A stretch of DNA of 64,000 nt from Lunularia cruciata (Eukaryota > Streptophyta > Marchantiopsida > Lunulariales > Lunulariaceae), in the NCBI GenBank assembly GCA_948567375.1, contig OX419761.1:34784501-34848500 (forward strand), given 5' to 3'. Under the pieces are notes generated by a model that ran no database searches, was not told the origin of the DNA, and saw nothing but the letters and a program-made list of their open reading frames with translations. Made by a program: the position numbers and the translations under genes. Shown here piece after piece: positions 21,512-35,093 of the stretch (within the stretch, counting starts at the first letter, position 1; each line of letters opens with the position of its first letter).

Positions 21512-24056
21512 TAGTTCCCACCACTAGTTGGTGGTGTCCTTATTGTCATTGAGTCTTCAAAGTCATGGATGGCCATTTTAGCATTTTGGAGATGCAAAAG
21601 AGAGTCCCATGTTGCATCATAAAGGGATATCCTTTCCAATGAACCTTATACTCAATGTGTTGTTAGCGGCCAAGTTGGATGTTTCTTTGTGCAAGAATAC
21701 TATCAACTTCATATTCTTCAGGATCATGAATAGGGATTAGAGGAGAAAGAAGTTGGATAGAAGTAGAAAAGGAAGATGGAACATGATAGAAGATAAGGTT
21801 TTAACTTCATAACATGGAAGACAAGATAGATCTAGCATTGACTAGGAAGTGCAAGTTTATAAGCAACAAGAGAAAGGATCTAAGTAATATCAAATAGATT
21901 TATCCAAGTGGGAGTAAATTTACAAACTTGGATTTCAAGCAAGAGAAGAAGTTTAATAAGCAAAAGCATGACCTTATTGCCTATTTGAAAGTTGAGATCA
22001 TGATGATGCTAATCAAAATATTTCTTTTGTCAATTTTGAGCAACAACAAAATAAGACTTGGCATGGTGTAGGATGTAGATAGCTTGGACAATAATAGAAG
22101 TATGAAAGACCTTATATGGTGGAGAAGCAAGAAGAGAATATGGAACAAGTGGATCTTGCACAATTAAGGAAGAAGGGAGAAAAGCTAGTACTTGCTTATT
22201 AGGAATTATTGTTGGCAAACTTGGCAACCACAAGACAAGAATCTCAATCAACGTGGTGAATGTTGACAAAGGCACATCGTACATCCCCTAATGCTATTTT
22301 TTTATCCATCAATTTGAGGAAGATAGGCTATAGACAATGCAAACAATAAACTGGTGCCAAGCAGTTTGAAAAATGCTTGCCAAAATTTACCAATAAAGCA
22401 AAGATCACAATCAAAGATGAGAACCCTTGGCATCTTTTGGTGCTTGAAGATAATATTGAAGTAGATCTTGGCTAATGTTGGAGCATAAATTGTATTCATG
22501 GTAGGTGCCAAATGAATATGCTTGTTGACTTATAAAAAAATACTACAATAGCTGTATGGCCTTGGTCTATCTTTAGTGAGGATATGATGAGGTCTAACCT
22601 CACATGTTCCCAATAGGAAGATTGAATTGGTAGTGGTTGAAGGAGTCCACTCTATTTGTGATTATTGGCTTTGTTGTATTGGCATCTCTCATAAGATTGA
22701 ATAAACTCTCAAACTTCTTGTGCCATCTTGAGCCAATACATTGATGTTGTAGGGTATTCAAGGTCTTGTCCTACCCAATATGACCAATAATTGATAAGTC
22801 ATGGTCCTCTTGAAGATTCACAAGACATAGATCATCCTTGTTGGAACATAGATCCAGTTCTCATGAAATAGAAGGCCCTCCTTGAAGGAGAAATTTTTGT
22901 AATCCTCATTGTGTGCTACAAGATGATTTTGTACCAATTGGATGAAGAGTTACTATTGTATATTATTCTTGAACTTGATAAGTATTGTTGAGTCAATCAA
23001 CAATATGGTAATTCTTATTATTATGAGAGATTCAAGAAGAGTCTTCAAATCAAGTTGTCATGACAAGGCATCAAGAATGACATGGAACTTTCTTGTTTGT
23101 ATTCAAGCTTGATGTCAAAAAAATTTGGTTGCTTTTTCCATTGATGATGCCTATTCTACTTGTGCTCTAAATGTAACATCTACAATAAGGGTTTTTGATT
23201 GGTTTGTATTATCACCTTTTTTCCAAGAGATAATGTTGTTATACTCTTTTTGCATACACCATTGCCAATTATTCTTGATCTTGGGCAGAATAATTCCTTT
23301 TTTATATTTATCCATCAAGATACAAAGGCTATAGGATGCATTCCATCATCTGAGAATGCTTTTTGCAACATAGCTCCAATGGCAAAGTTAGAAGCATCAA
23401 AATCAACCACATAAGATAGTTGAAGATTGTATGGTTGGAGGATGGATCATGAAGACAATATATCCTTAAGCTTCTCAAATGCTTCTTCTTGCTTGGTACT
23501 CCATTCAAAGTGTGTTATCTTCTCCAAGATGTTAGTTAATAGTGCAAACACATGAGCAAACTAATGGATGAATCATGAAGATAAACTTGTTAATCCATTG
23601 AATCCTTGAACTTCTATGATATCCTTAGGAATAGGCTAACTAGTATTGACTTTGATTTTCTCCTCTTCTACCTTGATCCTCTTTGCTAAAAGCTTATGGT
23701 CCAAGAAGGTAACTTCTTTTTGCTAAAATGCACAATTGGATTTCTTGTAGTAAATTTCCATTGTTGAAGTCTTCTCAAGACTTCTTGGACATGGTTCTTT
23801 TGTTTTTCCTCTGTCTTACTATAAAACAAAATGTCATCCAAGAACACTATCACATATTGATCCAATAGCACATCTAACACCCAATGCATTTGATCCATGA
23901 TGACCACTAGAGCATTAGTAAACCCAAAAGGTAAAACACTCCATTCAAAATGCCCATACCTTGCATGAAAGATGGTCTTTTGTACATCTTCTCCATCAAT
24001 TGAAACCTACTAGTAGCTCCTTCAAAGATCCTACTTTGAGAAGTATAATCTCCATT
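21512..24056 (-). pseudogene. A integrase, RNase H and RT C-terminal part (decayed)
   Basis: Read on the minus strand from right to left. The RT catalytic strand [15 protein letters not shown] lies at about 23850. RNase H lies between about 23000 and 23500. Integrase lies around 22511-22302, with PRVLIFDCDLCF, KLLGTSLLFA and a YLPQIDG variant of YHPQTDG. A short C-terminal tail reads into the polypurine tract. The frame is broken repeatedly. The right edge is the insertion site of B. Confidence 0.75.
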
Positions 24057-24061
24057 CAATT

Positions 24062-24268
24062 TTTAAAAGATTGAGACTGATGAGAGAAATAGGAGAATGG
24101 AAGATCACATGGGACACTTGAGTGTGGGAAACTCCAAATGCCTAGCATGTACTTTGGCTTTGGTATTTATAGGGAGCATACAAGGCTCTTAAGAAGCTTC
24201 TCAAGAAACTTCCTTGAATTGCTTTCTTAGAGTGCAAGAAAAGTTAATCAAGAAGCTTCTCAAGAAGC
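24062..24268 (-). repeat. B 3' LTR, truncated
   Basis: It matches the first 207 bases (plus-strand order) of 28405-28815, then stops at AAGAAGC. Its terminal TG has become TT. Confidence 0.8.
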
Positions 24269-27200
24269 AACAAGGAGCCATGAGATTTGGCTTGTTGGAG
24301 GGATTGGGATATGGTGGTCAAGAAAGTGGAAATATGAGGGATATGAGATGTAGGAGGAGCAAGAAGGAATATAGAACAAGTGGATCTTGACCAAAATTGA
24401 GGAAGAAAGGAGAGAATCTGGTGCTTGCCTATTTGGAATTATTGTATGCAAACTCTATAGCTGCAAGACATTCATTCCAATTGGTATGGTGGATATTGAA
24501 AAAGACATGAAGCATATCATCCAAGGTGTGATTTGCACATTGAATTTGTCCAATTCAATTTTAGAATGATAGGCTATGGACAAAGCAAGCTTGGTGCTAA
24601 GTACCTAGAAGAGTGCTTGCCAAAATTTCTCATTGAATTGAGGATCATGGTCGGAGATGAGTACATGAGGCATGCCATGATGCTTAAAGATAATGTTGAA
24701 GTAGATCTACGCCAATGTTGGAGCATCCACGTATCAAAGGTTGGTGCCAACTGGATTTGCTTACTAAGCTTATCTATAAACACCACAATCATTGTGTGAC
24801 CTTGCTTCATCTTAGGCAAGGATGTAATGAGATCCAAGCTCATGTGTTCTTATTGAGTAGATAGAATAGGGATAGTTGAAGGAGTCCACTTGGTTTCTAG
24901 TTGCTGGCCTTGTTATGTTGGTAGCTCTCACATGATCAAGAAAACTCTCAAACATCTTGTGTCATGCTAGGCCGTTACCATTGGCATTAGAGAGTATCCA
25001 AGGTCTTTTCCACACCCTTGTGACCAATGATTGGTAAGTCATGGGCTTCTTGGAGGCGCATAAGTTGGATATAACCCTTGGCTAGAAAACAAATCCAATT
25101 CTCACAAAATAGAAGGCCTTGCTTGAACAAGAAGGTGTTTTACTCCTTGTCACATGTTGCAAGATGACCTTATACCATCTGAAAGAAAGGATCTTGTTGT
25201 AAGGCGGTCTTAAACTTGAGTTGGACTTTGGAATCAAATGATACCGTTGTAATTGTTGTCGTGAAGAGAGGAAGAGACTTCAAATCAGGTTGTTGTGATA
25301 GGGAATCAAGAATAACATGGAACCAACTGAGTTTTTATTCAAGTTTGATATCAAAAAATTGTAGTTTTTCCTCCCATCAATGATGTCTACTCTTTATGTG
25401 TTCCAAGTGTAATATCTGCAACAAAGGTTTGTGATCAGTTTGCATGACCCCAAGAGATAATGTCCCCATACCTTGGTTGCATATACCATTGTTAGTTGTC
25501 CTCAATCTCAAGCATAGTAATTCCTTTCCACTGTATTTAGTCTACAAGACACAAGGGCAATGAGATGTAACCCATCTGGGAAATCCTATTTCAACACGGG
25601 CTCTAATTGCAAAGTTAGGAGCATTGAAACCAACCACACAAGGTAGTTGAGGATCATATGGTTGAAGAATGGGTCTTGAAGACACCATATATTTTAGCTT
25701 TTGGATGCTTCTTTGTGCTTGTTGGGCCATTGAAAGCTCAAGTTCTTCCCCCAAGAGATTGGTCAATGGTGCGACTAAATGAACATAATAGTGGATGAAC
25801 CATTGGTAAAAATTGGTCAATCTATAAAATGCCCATAATTCTATAGCATCCTTTGGAGTAGGCCAATTAGTGATGGTTTTGATTTTCTCTTCTTCCATCT
25901 TGATCCCATCCAATGAGATCTTGTGACCCAAGAAGGTAACTTCCTTCTACCAAAAGGCACACTTTGACTTCTTGCAGTAAAACTTCCATTGTTGTAGTAG
26001 TCCTAGGACTTCTTGCACATGATTTGCATGTTTTGCCTCTATCTTGCTATAGATTAAAATTACATTCAAGAATATCACCACATACTGATCCAATGTCCAT
26101 CCAACACCCTATGCATCTCATCCATGAAGACTGCTAGAGCATTAGTCAGCACAAAGGGTAGAACTTTCCATTCAAAATGCCCATACCTTGTGTGAAAGGC
26201 AGTCTTTTTCCCATCCTCTCTACCAATGAGTATTTACAATAGCTGTTGCAAAGATCCAACTTGGAGAAGTATTGTGCTCCACTCAATTGATCAAGCAAGT
26301 CATCAATTTGAGGCAAGGGTTATGTATTCTTCACTATTCTTTTTATTGAACCCCCAATAATCAATATAGAAATAAAGTCTTCCATCCTTCTTTGGAATGG
26401 ATAGTATTGCCGCTCCCCAAGGAGATGTACTATGTCATATGATATTCTTCTCAAACAACTCCGTAAGGGTTGTTTTCAACTCCTCCAACTCCTTTGGTGA
26501 GAATCAATAGATTGGTCTACTCATTGGATTACTCCTTAGTAATAACTCAATCTTGAAGGACATATCATGATTGGAGGGTACTCCTTTTGGCAGATCATCC
26601 GGAAACATATTTGAAACTCCTTGACTATTTGATCAACCATTGCTTGAGGAGGTTTTTGATCCTCCTTAGATCCTTTGGGCACAATTGGCTTGATCCATAC
26701 TACAAAGATAGACTTATCTTCCTCCAAAGCTTGCTCTATGGCTCCCTCCGACAAAGTACCTATCCTTGGACTAATTATTCTTAAGTATCTTACTCAAAGG
26801 TGCCAAACAACCTAATCAACAATTTCTACCTTGGTGTTGTACATGAGTTTGTCCATGGTTCCAATCAAATTACACCTTATGATATTCAAGCCAAGGTAAA
26901 CTTAGAATGATATCATAGTGTAGACGTGCCACTAAAACCTCATACACTCCAAATACTCTTTCCCAGTCTTGAAGATAATAGGATACAAGGTATGAAATGA
27001 AAAACTCTTTTTACCATCCGCCATCATCAATCTACTTCCTATTACTTGCTTGATAGGAATACATAATTCCTTTGCTAATTGCATGGACAAGAAATTTTTG
27101 AACTTCTAGAATCAACCAAAATTCTATAACTATGATCAAATATCATACCTTACAAGTAAAGTAAACTTGCATACGTCAAGCCTTCAATCCCATTAGAACT

Positions 27201-28380
27201 AATCAATTTCCCAATAGGTGGCTCAAAATCTCTTAGGATTCCTTGTTTCCTTGATCATTCTACTCCACAAACTCCATCTAGGTGACTTGTCAAAGTCTCA
27301 CATTCTTGAGCATACATTCAACAATGCAATGTCTAATTTGGCAAGAATAGACATGCATTTGTTTGTAGTTTTTTTGTATTTGTAATGCCAAGTAATCTCC
27401 ATTGAATAACATCAATCTCCATTGGTGCCGGCTCTTCCACTCATGTGTAGTGTATTGGTAGGTTCTGTGGAGGTTTAGGTTGTTGCAACCAAGGAATCAA
27501 AGCGTTTGGCCAACCGCATGGCTTCCTCTAAGTTGCTTCCTCCAAGTGTTGTGGCTCTTGCATAATTATCTCTATTTGGTTTGTGACTTCAAGCCCCTCA
27601 CAAATCGATCTAGAGCTTCACCTTCCAATATATCTAGAATTTCCATGATGGTGTTCTAGAATTGCATGATGTAACTTCTTACATAGCCAATTTTTTTCAA
27701 CTTTGCCAACCTATCTTGTGTAGCTCCTGTGGCATTTGTAGCTTAGAATCAACCAATTATTGTTTTCTTGAATTCTGCCCATGTCAAGATTGGTGCAACA
27801 ATTTACCGTTCAGCTTGCTCCACTCGGAACCTCCACCATAGCTTTGCTACTCCATCCAACGGCTGGAAGCCAAGGGAATCTATTTTTGTTCATCTTGAAG
27901 ATTGGTAGCTTCAAAATAACATTCACAATTAAATACAAAATTCTCCATTGCACCCGAGAGATTCTTGCCTTCAAACATTTTGGGTTTTGGAAATCAAATT
28001 CAGTCTTCTCCTTCTCAAACTGGTACTCTCTCTATGTGTTCTTTTCATTGATGATCTAGTTCATCCAACAATCAAGTAAGGTGCTCAATTTTTTGCTACA
28101 TGGCAATGATAACCTTGAGCATTGCCGCCATGGTTACTACTTTATCACACCACCAGCAATCTATCTAATTAATTAACACATAGATGCAACACGTCCATCG
28201 TTCTCCATAAGTTACAATTGGAAGTACCAAGGGTTCCTCGGAAAAGGTGATTATATTCAAAAAAGTCTTGCCTAAAGCGTGTGAGGTGATGAACTACGTT
28301 AAACGGTGCTTGGGTAGTACTTGGATGCAAAAATCCCAATGGTTTGGTGGAAATAGATTTAGTGGTCCTTAAACTCCATC
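24269..28380 (-). pseudogene. B gag-pol (decayed)
   Basis: Read on the minus strand from 28380 downwards: gag region, protease region (about 27200-26750), RT (about 26550-25900), RNase H (about 25930-25300) and integrase (about 25000-24270). Clear motifs are the RNase H entry (LGEELELSMAQQAQ, then LQPYDPQLPCVVGFNAPNF) and the integrase core start LDLITSLPKMKQGH with VVFIDKLSKQI. Frames are short and shifted and no segment longer than about 130 codons is open. It is the same type of polyprotein as A. Confidence 0.75.
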
Positions 28381-28390
28381 TATCTATTCT

Positions 28391-28403
28391 TGCTCTAATA
28401 CCA
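28391..28403 (-). promoter_or_regulatory. B primer-binding site
   Basis: The minus strand reads TGGTATTAGAGCA, one base off the canonical initiator-Met tRNA site, one base after the 5' LTR. Confidence 0.8.
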
Positions 28404-28404
28404 A

Positions 28405-28815
28405 TGTAAAAGACTAAGACCAAGGAAAGAAATAAGAGAATGGAAAATCACATTGGGACACTTGAGTGTGGGAAACTCCAAATTCCTAGCATGAGCTTTG
28501 GCTTTGGTATTTATAGGGAGCATACAAGGCTCTTGAGAAGCTTCTCAAGAAGCTTCCTTGAGTTGCTTTCTTGGAGTTCAAGCCAAGTTAATCATGAAGC
28601 TTCTCAAGAAGCTTCCTTCTAGAAGCCACCTACTTGGCATGCAAGCTAAGCTAGCTGGAATGATCTAGAAGCTATCTACTTGGGGTGCAAGCTAAGCTAG
28701 CCGGGAAGTTTCCCAAGAAGCTTCTTAGATACTTCTTAAATATTCTAGGCTATTTGGTCTATTTACTACTTCATTAGTCCTAACTAACTTCATCGCTAAA
28801 CTCCTTATTGTTACA
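28405..28815 (-). repeat. 5' LTR of B
   Basis: On the plus strand it runs from TGTAAAAGAC to TTGTTACA. It contains several GAAGCTTC and TTCTAGAA dyads that resemble half-sites of heat-shock elements, and tandem units with AAGCTAAGCTAGC. Confidence 0.88.
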
Positions 28816-28820
28816 CAATT

Positions 28821-30336
28821 GATCCACAAGTTATCAATTCAAAGCTAGGGATATGTATTCTTCATAGTTTTTTTATTGGTACCATGATAGTCAATACAAG
28901 ATCAAAGTCTTCCATCCTTCTTTGGGACAAATAGTATCAATGCTTCCCAAGAGATGTATTATGTCATATGAAATCCTTTTCTAATAACTTGGTCAATGTG
29001 ATCCAAATTTCTTCTAACTTTTTTTGGTAGAGCCACTAGATTGTTCTACTCATTGGAGTTCTTTTTGGTAATAGCTCAATCTTGAATAACATACCTTGAT
29101 CATAGGATAAATTTTCAAAAGATCATCAAGAAATACATTTACAAACTCTTGAACTATCTAATCAAGCATTACTTGTTGAGGCTTTTGATCCTCAACAAAT
29201 TATCCTTGCATAATTAGCTTGATCTACACAACAACAAAAAAGAATATCTTCTCACAAAACTTTCTCTACATCCATTAAATTGTCAAACTTTCCATCTTGG
29301 GATTAACTATTGTTAAGTGTTTTCCTCAAAGATGCCAAAAAACCTAATCAATAATTTTTACCTTTGCATTGTACTTGAATTTGTTGTTAAGTCCAATCAA
29401 TTGAACCTTATGCATTCAAGCCAAGGAAGACCTAGAATAATATTATAGTGTAAGGAGGCTATTATGAACCTCAAACTTATTTAAGATGAGAGGTATAAAA
29501 TGCATGACTCTTCCTACCATCATCAATTTGCTACTTGACACTAGCTTGATAACATTACTTGCTTCTTTTGCTAATTACATGAACATGCAACTCTCAAAAC
29601 TCCCACAATCAACCAAAATCCTACCACCACAATTGCATTGCAAATGAATCATCAAGTGCCATACCTTGCAAGTGAATCAAACTTACATAGGTCAAGTTTT
29701 TGATCCAATTCAACCAAATCAAGTTCTAAGTAAGTGGCTCAATATCTCATACTAGTACTCTTTGTTTCATTGATTGTTATATTCCAAGAATTCCATTTGG
29801 GTAATGGGCCAAGGTCATCAATGTCATCTATTCTTGCTTGGATATTCAACAATGTGATGTACAATCTAGCAAAAATAGAAAAAAGCATCATTTTGTTATA
29901 ACCATTGTTGATTTGATATGCTAAGTGGTCTTTGTTGGATGGCATCAATTTCTATTGGTGCTTAATCTTCCATACATCCTTAGTGCATTTGTAATTTTTG
30001 CAAAGGTCTAGGTAAAAGACCAAGTTGTGGTAGCCAAGAAGTCAAAGCACTCAGTTATCTACATGGCTTCTTCTATATGTTTGGATTTGTGCATCAATTG
30101 GTGTGCAATTTCAAACCTCTCACAAACCAATCTAATACTTAGCCTTCATGTATGTTTGGAATCAACTTCATGATGTTTTGGAATTGAAAGATGTAACTTT
30201 GCACAAAGCCAACCTGTCTTATTCTGCCAATGGATCTCTTGCAACTTGTGCACCATGTGTGGCTTGGAACCTCTTAACCTTGGAACTTGAAGTCCTCCCA
30301 TATCAAAATTGGTATAATAAATTAACATAAAGTCTT
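28821..30336 (-). pseudogene. A RT N-terminus, protease and gag (decayed)
   Basis: It is the continuation of A on the far side of B. It is recognised mainly by nucleotide similarity to the same regions of B (28830-29000 resembles 26290-26450; 29040-29750 resembles 26510-27250; 29970-30330 resembles 27430-27790). No frame of useful length survives. It ends at the C insertion. Confidence 0.6.
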
Positions 30337-31150
30337 TGTTAAATGTGTAGTTTGATTAATTATGGGAATGTTGAAGAATCAGTATAGGACAGATCTTCTA
30401 TGGGAGTGTAGAAGCGTAAGTATGGGATAGATCCTCAACTACAAGATTCAATTTATGAAGTGCATAATTTTTGTGAAGTCACATTGAGACTGATTTCTTT
30501 GTGAATACAAATGAAAACGAGGTGTGCCTTGTCTAATTGCAAGCATCTTCTCATAGGCCCTAAGATAGATACCAAGATCATGGTAAATAGAGCTCTAGAA
30601 AAGAAGTTACGTCCACATAAAGTTTGGGATAAATGTGTCCTATAGGTGCTATAGGGTTCTACTACATGACATGCGGGAAGGCTATGGGACTTGTGGGACT
30701 ACAAGACTGCAGACATGGATATATGACTTGCAAGAATAGCTCCTACAGGAAGATTGTGGGATTGTTCTTACTTGAAGCTACAAGAATGGCTCCCACTTCC
30801 AAAACTTTGTGAGATGATGTATCAGTTGGTACTTGATAATCTAGGATTAAATAGGGGATCAATTAACATCACACATTCTAGAACTAGATAAGTGCAAGTG
30901 CAAGTATATATATTTGTTGTGTTGGCAATCAATAGTGAATTTGACAATTCTTGATTGATAGTTCAAGAGTGAATAATAATCTTCTGGAGTTGTGGATGTA
31001 GGTAGACAATGGCCAGACCACATGAAATTTTGTGTAATTTCTATGCATGTTTTTTCTTGACCAGATTGATGATTGAATCTTTCTCCACAAAATGGTCACA
31101 CTTGATTCCCCATTGCTCTTTGAAATCCAAACCAAGTATGATTTCTCCCA
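30337..31150 (+). repeat. 5' LTR of C
   Basis: It runs from TGTTAAATGTG to TTTCTCCCA. It aligns with 35094-35899 with many substitutions and small indels. Confidence 0.82.
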
Positions 31151-31155
31151 ATAAG

Positions 31156-31167
31156 TGGTATTAGAGC
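31156..31167 (+). promoter_or_regulatory. C primer-binding site
   Basis: TGGTATTAGAGC lies five bases after the LTR and matches the acceptor-end initiator-Met tRNA site with one change. This is the common plant type, unlike the half-tRNA site of the copia element at 10804. Confidence 0.75.
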
Positions 31168-31189
31168 ATTGGTTTTAGAGAGAGAAAGT

Positions 31190-32240
31190 TGAACAATAGC
31201 AAAAGATGAGAAATTCAAAATAGACAAGTTCAATGGTAAGGTTTTTAGATTTTAGAAGATCCAAATTGAAGACTATCTATGAAAAGAAGTTGCACCTACC
31301 TCTTGAGGTATAAAATCCAAAAGATGGAAGAAGTTGAGTGGGAGCTTTAAGATTGATAAGCCTTGGATGTGGGCAGATTGACATTGGCAAGAAATTTTGC
31401 GTACAACATTGTCCATGAAAATACCACTCGTATATTGATTAAGGCATTATCAAATATGTATGAGAAACCTTCAACTTTGAACACAATATTCTTGATTTGC
31501 CAATTAGTCAGCACAAGGATCAAAGAAGGTGCATCAGTTCAAGACCACATGAATGATTTCAATTCAATCATTTCAAGATTGGAATCTTTGAAGATCAACT
31601 TTGGTGTTGAATTTCAAGCATGTTGTTATTATGATGATTACTTGATATTTTAGGAGCAACAATCACAGAAATGAATAGTTCATCAAGGTCAAGTGATCTC
31701 AAGTGTTATTGTATACAAGACTTGATTCTTACTAAAGAAATCCATAAACGTAATTCTTTAAAATTGTCAAGTGCAGTGCTATTTGTTGAGAGAAAAGGCA
31801 GAGACCTTAGTGAGGTCAAAGTCAAAGAAATGGTAGATCAAAGTCAAGGAAGAGAAGTGAGTCAATAGGCTACAAGGAAGTACAAAAGAAATTGTGTGTT
31901 GGAACTGCAATAAGCTTGGTCACTTCAAGAATCAATGTAAAAGTCCAAAGAAGGAAGAGAACTAGTAAACATAGCAACAAAACAAGAGGATGAACTTATT
32001 TGCTATGTAGAGTATCCCATAAAATCTTGGATTATAGATTTTTGTGCATCATTTCACTCTACCCCATGTAAAGAGTTGATGCACAACTTTATTGCAAGAC
32101 ACCTTGGAAAGGTTCACCTTGTTGACAAGAAACCCCTATTTATCAAAGGAGAAGGCAACGTGAATCTAAATACCTCTCAAAGGTTAGTATGGACATTAAC
32201 ATATGTAAGATATGTCCTTGGACTGGAGTAATTTATTTTT
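31190..32240 (+). pseudogene. C gag and protease (decayed)
   Basis: The gag core is read at 31363-31653 (DHMNDFNSIISRLESL pattern of Tnt1-like gag). A zinc knuckle follows near 31895 (CWNCNKLGHFKNQC, CX2CX4HX4C). The protease region near 32030 keeps WIID-x-CASFHS in place of the copia DSGAS(F/S)H site, so the catalytic DSG is lost. Frames change several times. Confidence 0.75.
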
Positions 32241-32599
32241 CATAGGTCAACTAAACTAGGAAGAATTGTGAACATCTCTTGACAATGGGCAATGAAGGTT
32301 ACTTGAGGAAACTTGATTTTGGCACAAGAACAAAAGGTTGGAACCTATATTATTGGAAAATGAAACAATCTGATGAAAATCATAGATGCAATCTGTCCTT
32401 TCATCTTATGGCTCCAAATACTTAGTCACATGAGTAAGAAGGATATGAAATAATTAGTTGCCAATAGCATGATCCTTGAAGACTGTTTAACTGTTTAGCT
32501 TTTGTGAACCATGAATCTTGGAAAAAAAACCAAGTTTATTGCACTAAGGCTACAAAAGCACCAAGAGCAAGAAAGCTAGAGTAAATGCGTACAAAATTG

Positions 32600-33010
32600 T
32601 ATGGTCCAACTTGAGTTGAGTTGAGTTTCTTGGAGGATCTTGCTACTACATCACCTTCATAGATGATGCTACTAGCAAGGTATGGTTTTATTTTCTTTTA
32701 AATAAAATAAATACATTCAATGTTTTCAAGAAATGAGAACATGAGGTTGAAAACCAATCAAGTTTGAAAATCAAGTGCTTGAACTATGATAATGGTGGAG
32801 AGTACAATAACAATGAGTTTAGAGAGTATTGTGCAAAAAATGGGATCAAAATAATAAAAGCTATGCCTAAGACACCACAAAAAAATGGTGTGGCTGAATG
32901 CAAGAATAGAACTCTCAATGAGAGAGCTAAATGTATGAGACTACAAGTAGGGTGGCCAAAAACATATTGGGCAGATGCATGCAACACAACTGCATACCTC
33001 ATAAATTAAG
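32600..33010 (+). pseudogene. C integrase core (fragment)
   Basis: An open frame at 32764-33009 carries DNGGEYNNNEF and NGVAE-x-KNRTLNERA, the second aspartate and the glutamate of the copia integrase, followed by YWADACNTTAYLIN. The first aspartate region (YYITFIDDAT) is just upstream in another frame. Confidence 0.8.
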
Positions 33011-33479
33011 GATCCTTAATTCCTTTGGGATTTAGGATCCTTGAGGAGAAATGCTCAAAAAAGAAGGTAAATCTCTTATACTTGAGAACCTTTGGCTTTG
33101 TCTCATATGCAAGGATTCAAGATAGTGAGAGGGACAAGCTTGATTCCAAATCATGAAAGTGTTTCTTTGTGGGACATGGAGCAAATGATACAGGTTATTG
33201 TCTTTGGGATGAAAACAATGGAAATGTGTTCAGAAGTAGAGATGTCATTTTTCATGAGAAATAAGCTTGGATCAGGTTCTAAGGTTATAGAAAACAAACA
33301 TAACATTGTGAAGAAGAAGTGTTGGAAGAATTTCAAAGAATGATGTTGTAGGAAATACGAGTTTGGTAGAAACCAAAGAGTTCATACTAGATTCAATCAC
33401 ACCTACAACTGATTTGAGGAGATCTATTAGATTGTAGGAACCAATAGAGAGGTATTCCCCATCCATTTATCACTTACTC

Positions 33480-35045
33480 TTGATAGAAAATGGTGAATAT
33501 GATTGCTACTAAGTGGCAATTCAAAAGGATGACTCATTGTAATGAGAGCTTGCAATCAAGGAAGAGATATCTTTCTTAGAAAAAGAAGGCATTGTAGAAC
33601 AAATAGGTGTGCAAAATCAAATAACAACATGCTAGAAGCAAGCAATGCAAGGCTAAACTTGTGGAAAAGGGCTTTCAATAGACCAAAGGTATAGACTACA
33701 TTGAGATTTTCTCTTCCGTAGTTCAAATGACTACTATTAGACTAGTCTTGGGTCTTGTGACTATAGAGGGTTTGCATCTAGAGCAACTAGATCTAGTCTT
33801 GGGTCTTGTGACTATAGAGGGTTTGCATCTAGAGCAACTAGATCTAAAAAAAATTCTACTTAGAGACCTTGAGGAGGATGTATGTATGGCACAACCTAAG
33901 GGGTTTCAAATCATTAGCAAAGAAGATATGGTCTACAAGTTGAAGAAGAGTATCTATAGTTTGACACAAGCTCCTTTTGATGGTAATACTTGAAATTTGA
34001 TGACTTTATGCCCAAAAATAGTTACACCAAATGAAAAATGGATAATTACAACTACATGAATTCATTTGCTGATTCATACATCATCTTGATGCTTTATATT
34101 GATGATATGTTGGTTGTTGGATCCAACATGAGAGAAATCAACAAGTTTAAGTGCCAATTGTCTAATGTATTTGAAATGAAAAATCTATGTCCTTCACAAT
34201 AGATACTTAGAATGAGGATTACCAAAGATAAATCTACAAGTATCTTGAGGTTGTCTTAAGAGAAGTACATCAAAAACTTGATAGAAAATTTTGGTTTATA
34301 GAATGCTACAAACCACTTCCTTGTGAGCTCACTTCAAACTCTCCCAAGGGCAATCACTAAGAATTGGTGCCAATAAAGAGTACATGATTAGAGAACCTAT
34401 GCATCAATAGTTGGCAATTTGATGTATATAATAGTATGCACTAGGTCAAACATTGCTCATGCACTAGGAGTTGTAAGTAGATTCATGTCAAACTCAAGAA
34501 GAGAGCATTGAGAAGTAGTAAAATTATTTTTATGATACTTGAAAGGTACCTTTGATAAGGCACTTTTCTTCAAGCAAATAGATGTTGTTTTAGAGGGCTT
34601 GATTGATGCAGATTTGGGAGTAGAATTTGATAATAAAAAGAGCACTATATGGCATGTATTAACCTTGGGTAAGACTGCCATTAGTTGGGTGTCTCATTTA
34701 TAGGAGAGTGTTGCTCTTTCTACCACAAAATTTGAGTACATGGCAACCTCAAAGGCTAGCAAGGAGATGATATAGTTGAAAAACTTTATGGTAGAGCTAG
34801 GCAAGAAATAGGATGACAATATTTTCCACATTGATAGCAAAAGCTTTATCAATTTTGTAGAGAATCTTGTGTTTCATGCCAAGACAAAGCATATTCAATT
34901 GAGGTATCATTTCATTTGTGAATTTATAGGTGGTGGAGTATTGACTTTGGTAAAGATTGTTGGAGTAAGTAATCCCACAATTTGCTTTTCCAAGATAGTC
35001 ATCATTGAGAAGTTCAAGCAATGCATGGTTGTAGTTGGACTTTAA
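33480..35045 (+). pseudogene. C reverse transcriptase and RNase H (broken)
   Basis: The RT core is read from about 33700, with a 51-bp in-frame duplication of the block before LEQLDLK (33742-33843). The catalytic YIDDMLVVGS lies at about 34100. RNase H follows with LIDADLG, ISWVSHL and ALSTTKFEYMA, and its C-terminal end runs to about 35045 just before the polypurine tract. Many stops are present. Part of the RT palm between the duplication and YIDD is shortened. Confidence 0.8.
33742..33843 (+). repeat. Exact 51-bp tandem duplication in C RT
   Basis: Units 33742-33792 and 33793-33843 are identical and 17 codons long, so the frame is kept. Confidence 0.95.
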
Positions 35046-35093
35046 AGTTAATTGATTATAGTGACAAGTAATGTGAGACTCCAAGTAGAAGAT

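Larger units (their letters stand above)
24062..28815 (-). mobile_element. B: Ty3/gypsy element inserted in A
   Basis: A perfect CAATT duplication flanks it (24057-24061 and 28816-28820). The 5' LTR is complete (28405-28815). The 3' LTR is truncated (24062-24268) and joined directly to internal sequence, so part of the LTR and the polypurine tract are deleted. The A reverse-transcriptase sequence on both sides joins up when B is removed. Confidence 0.88.
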
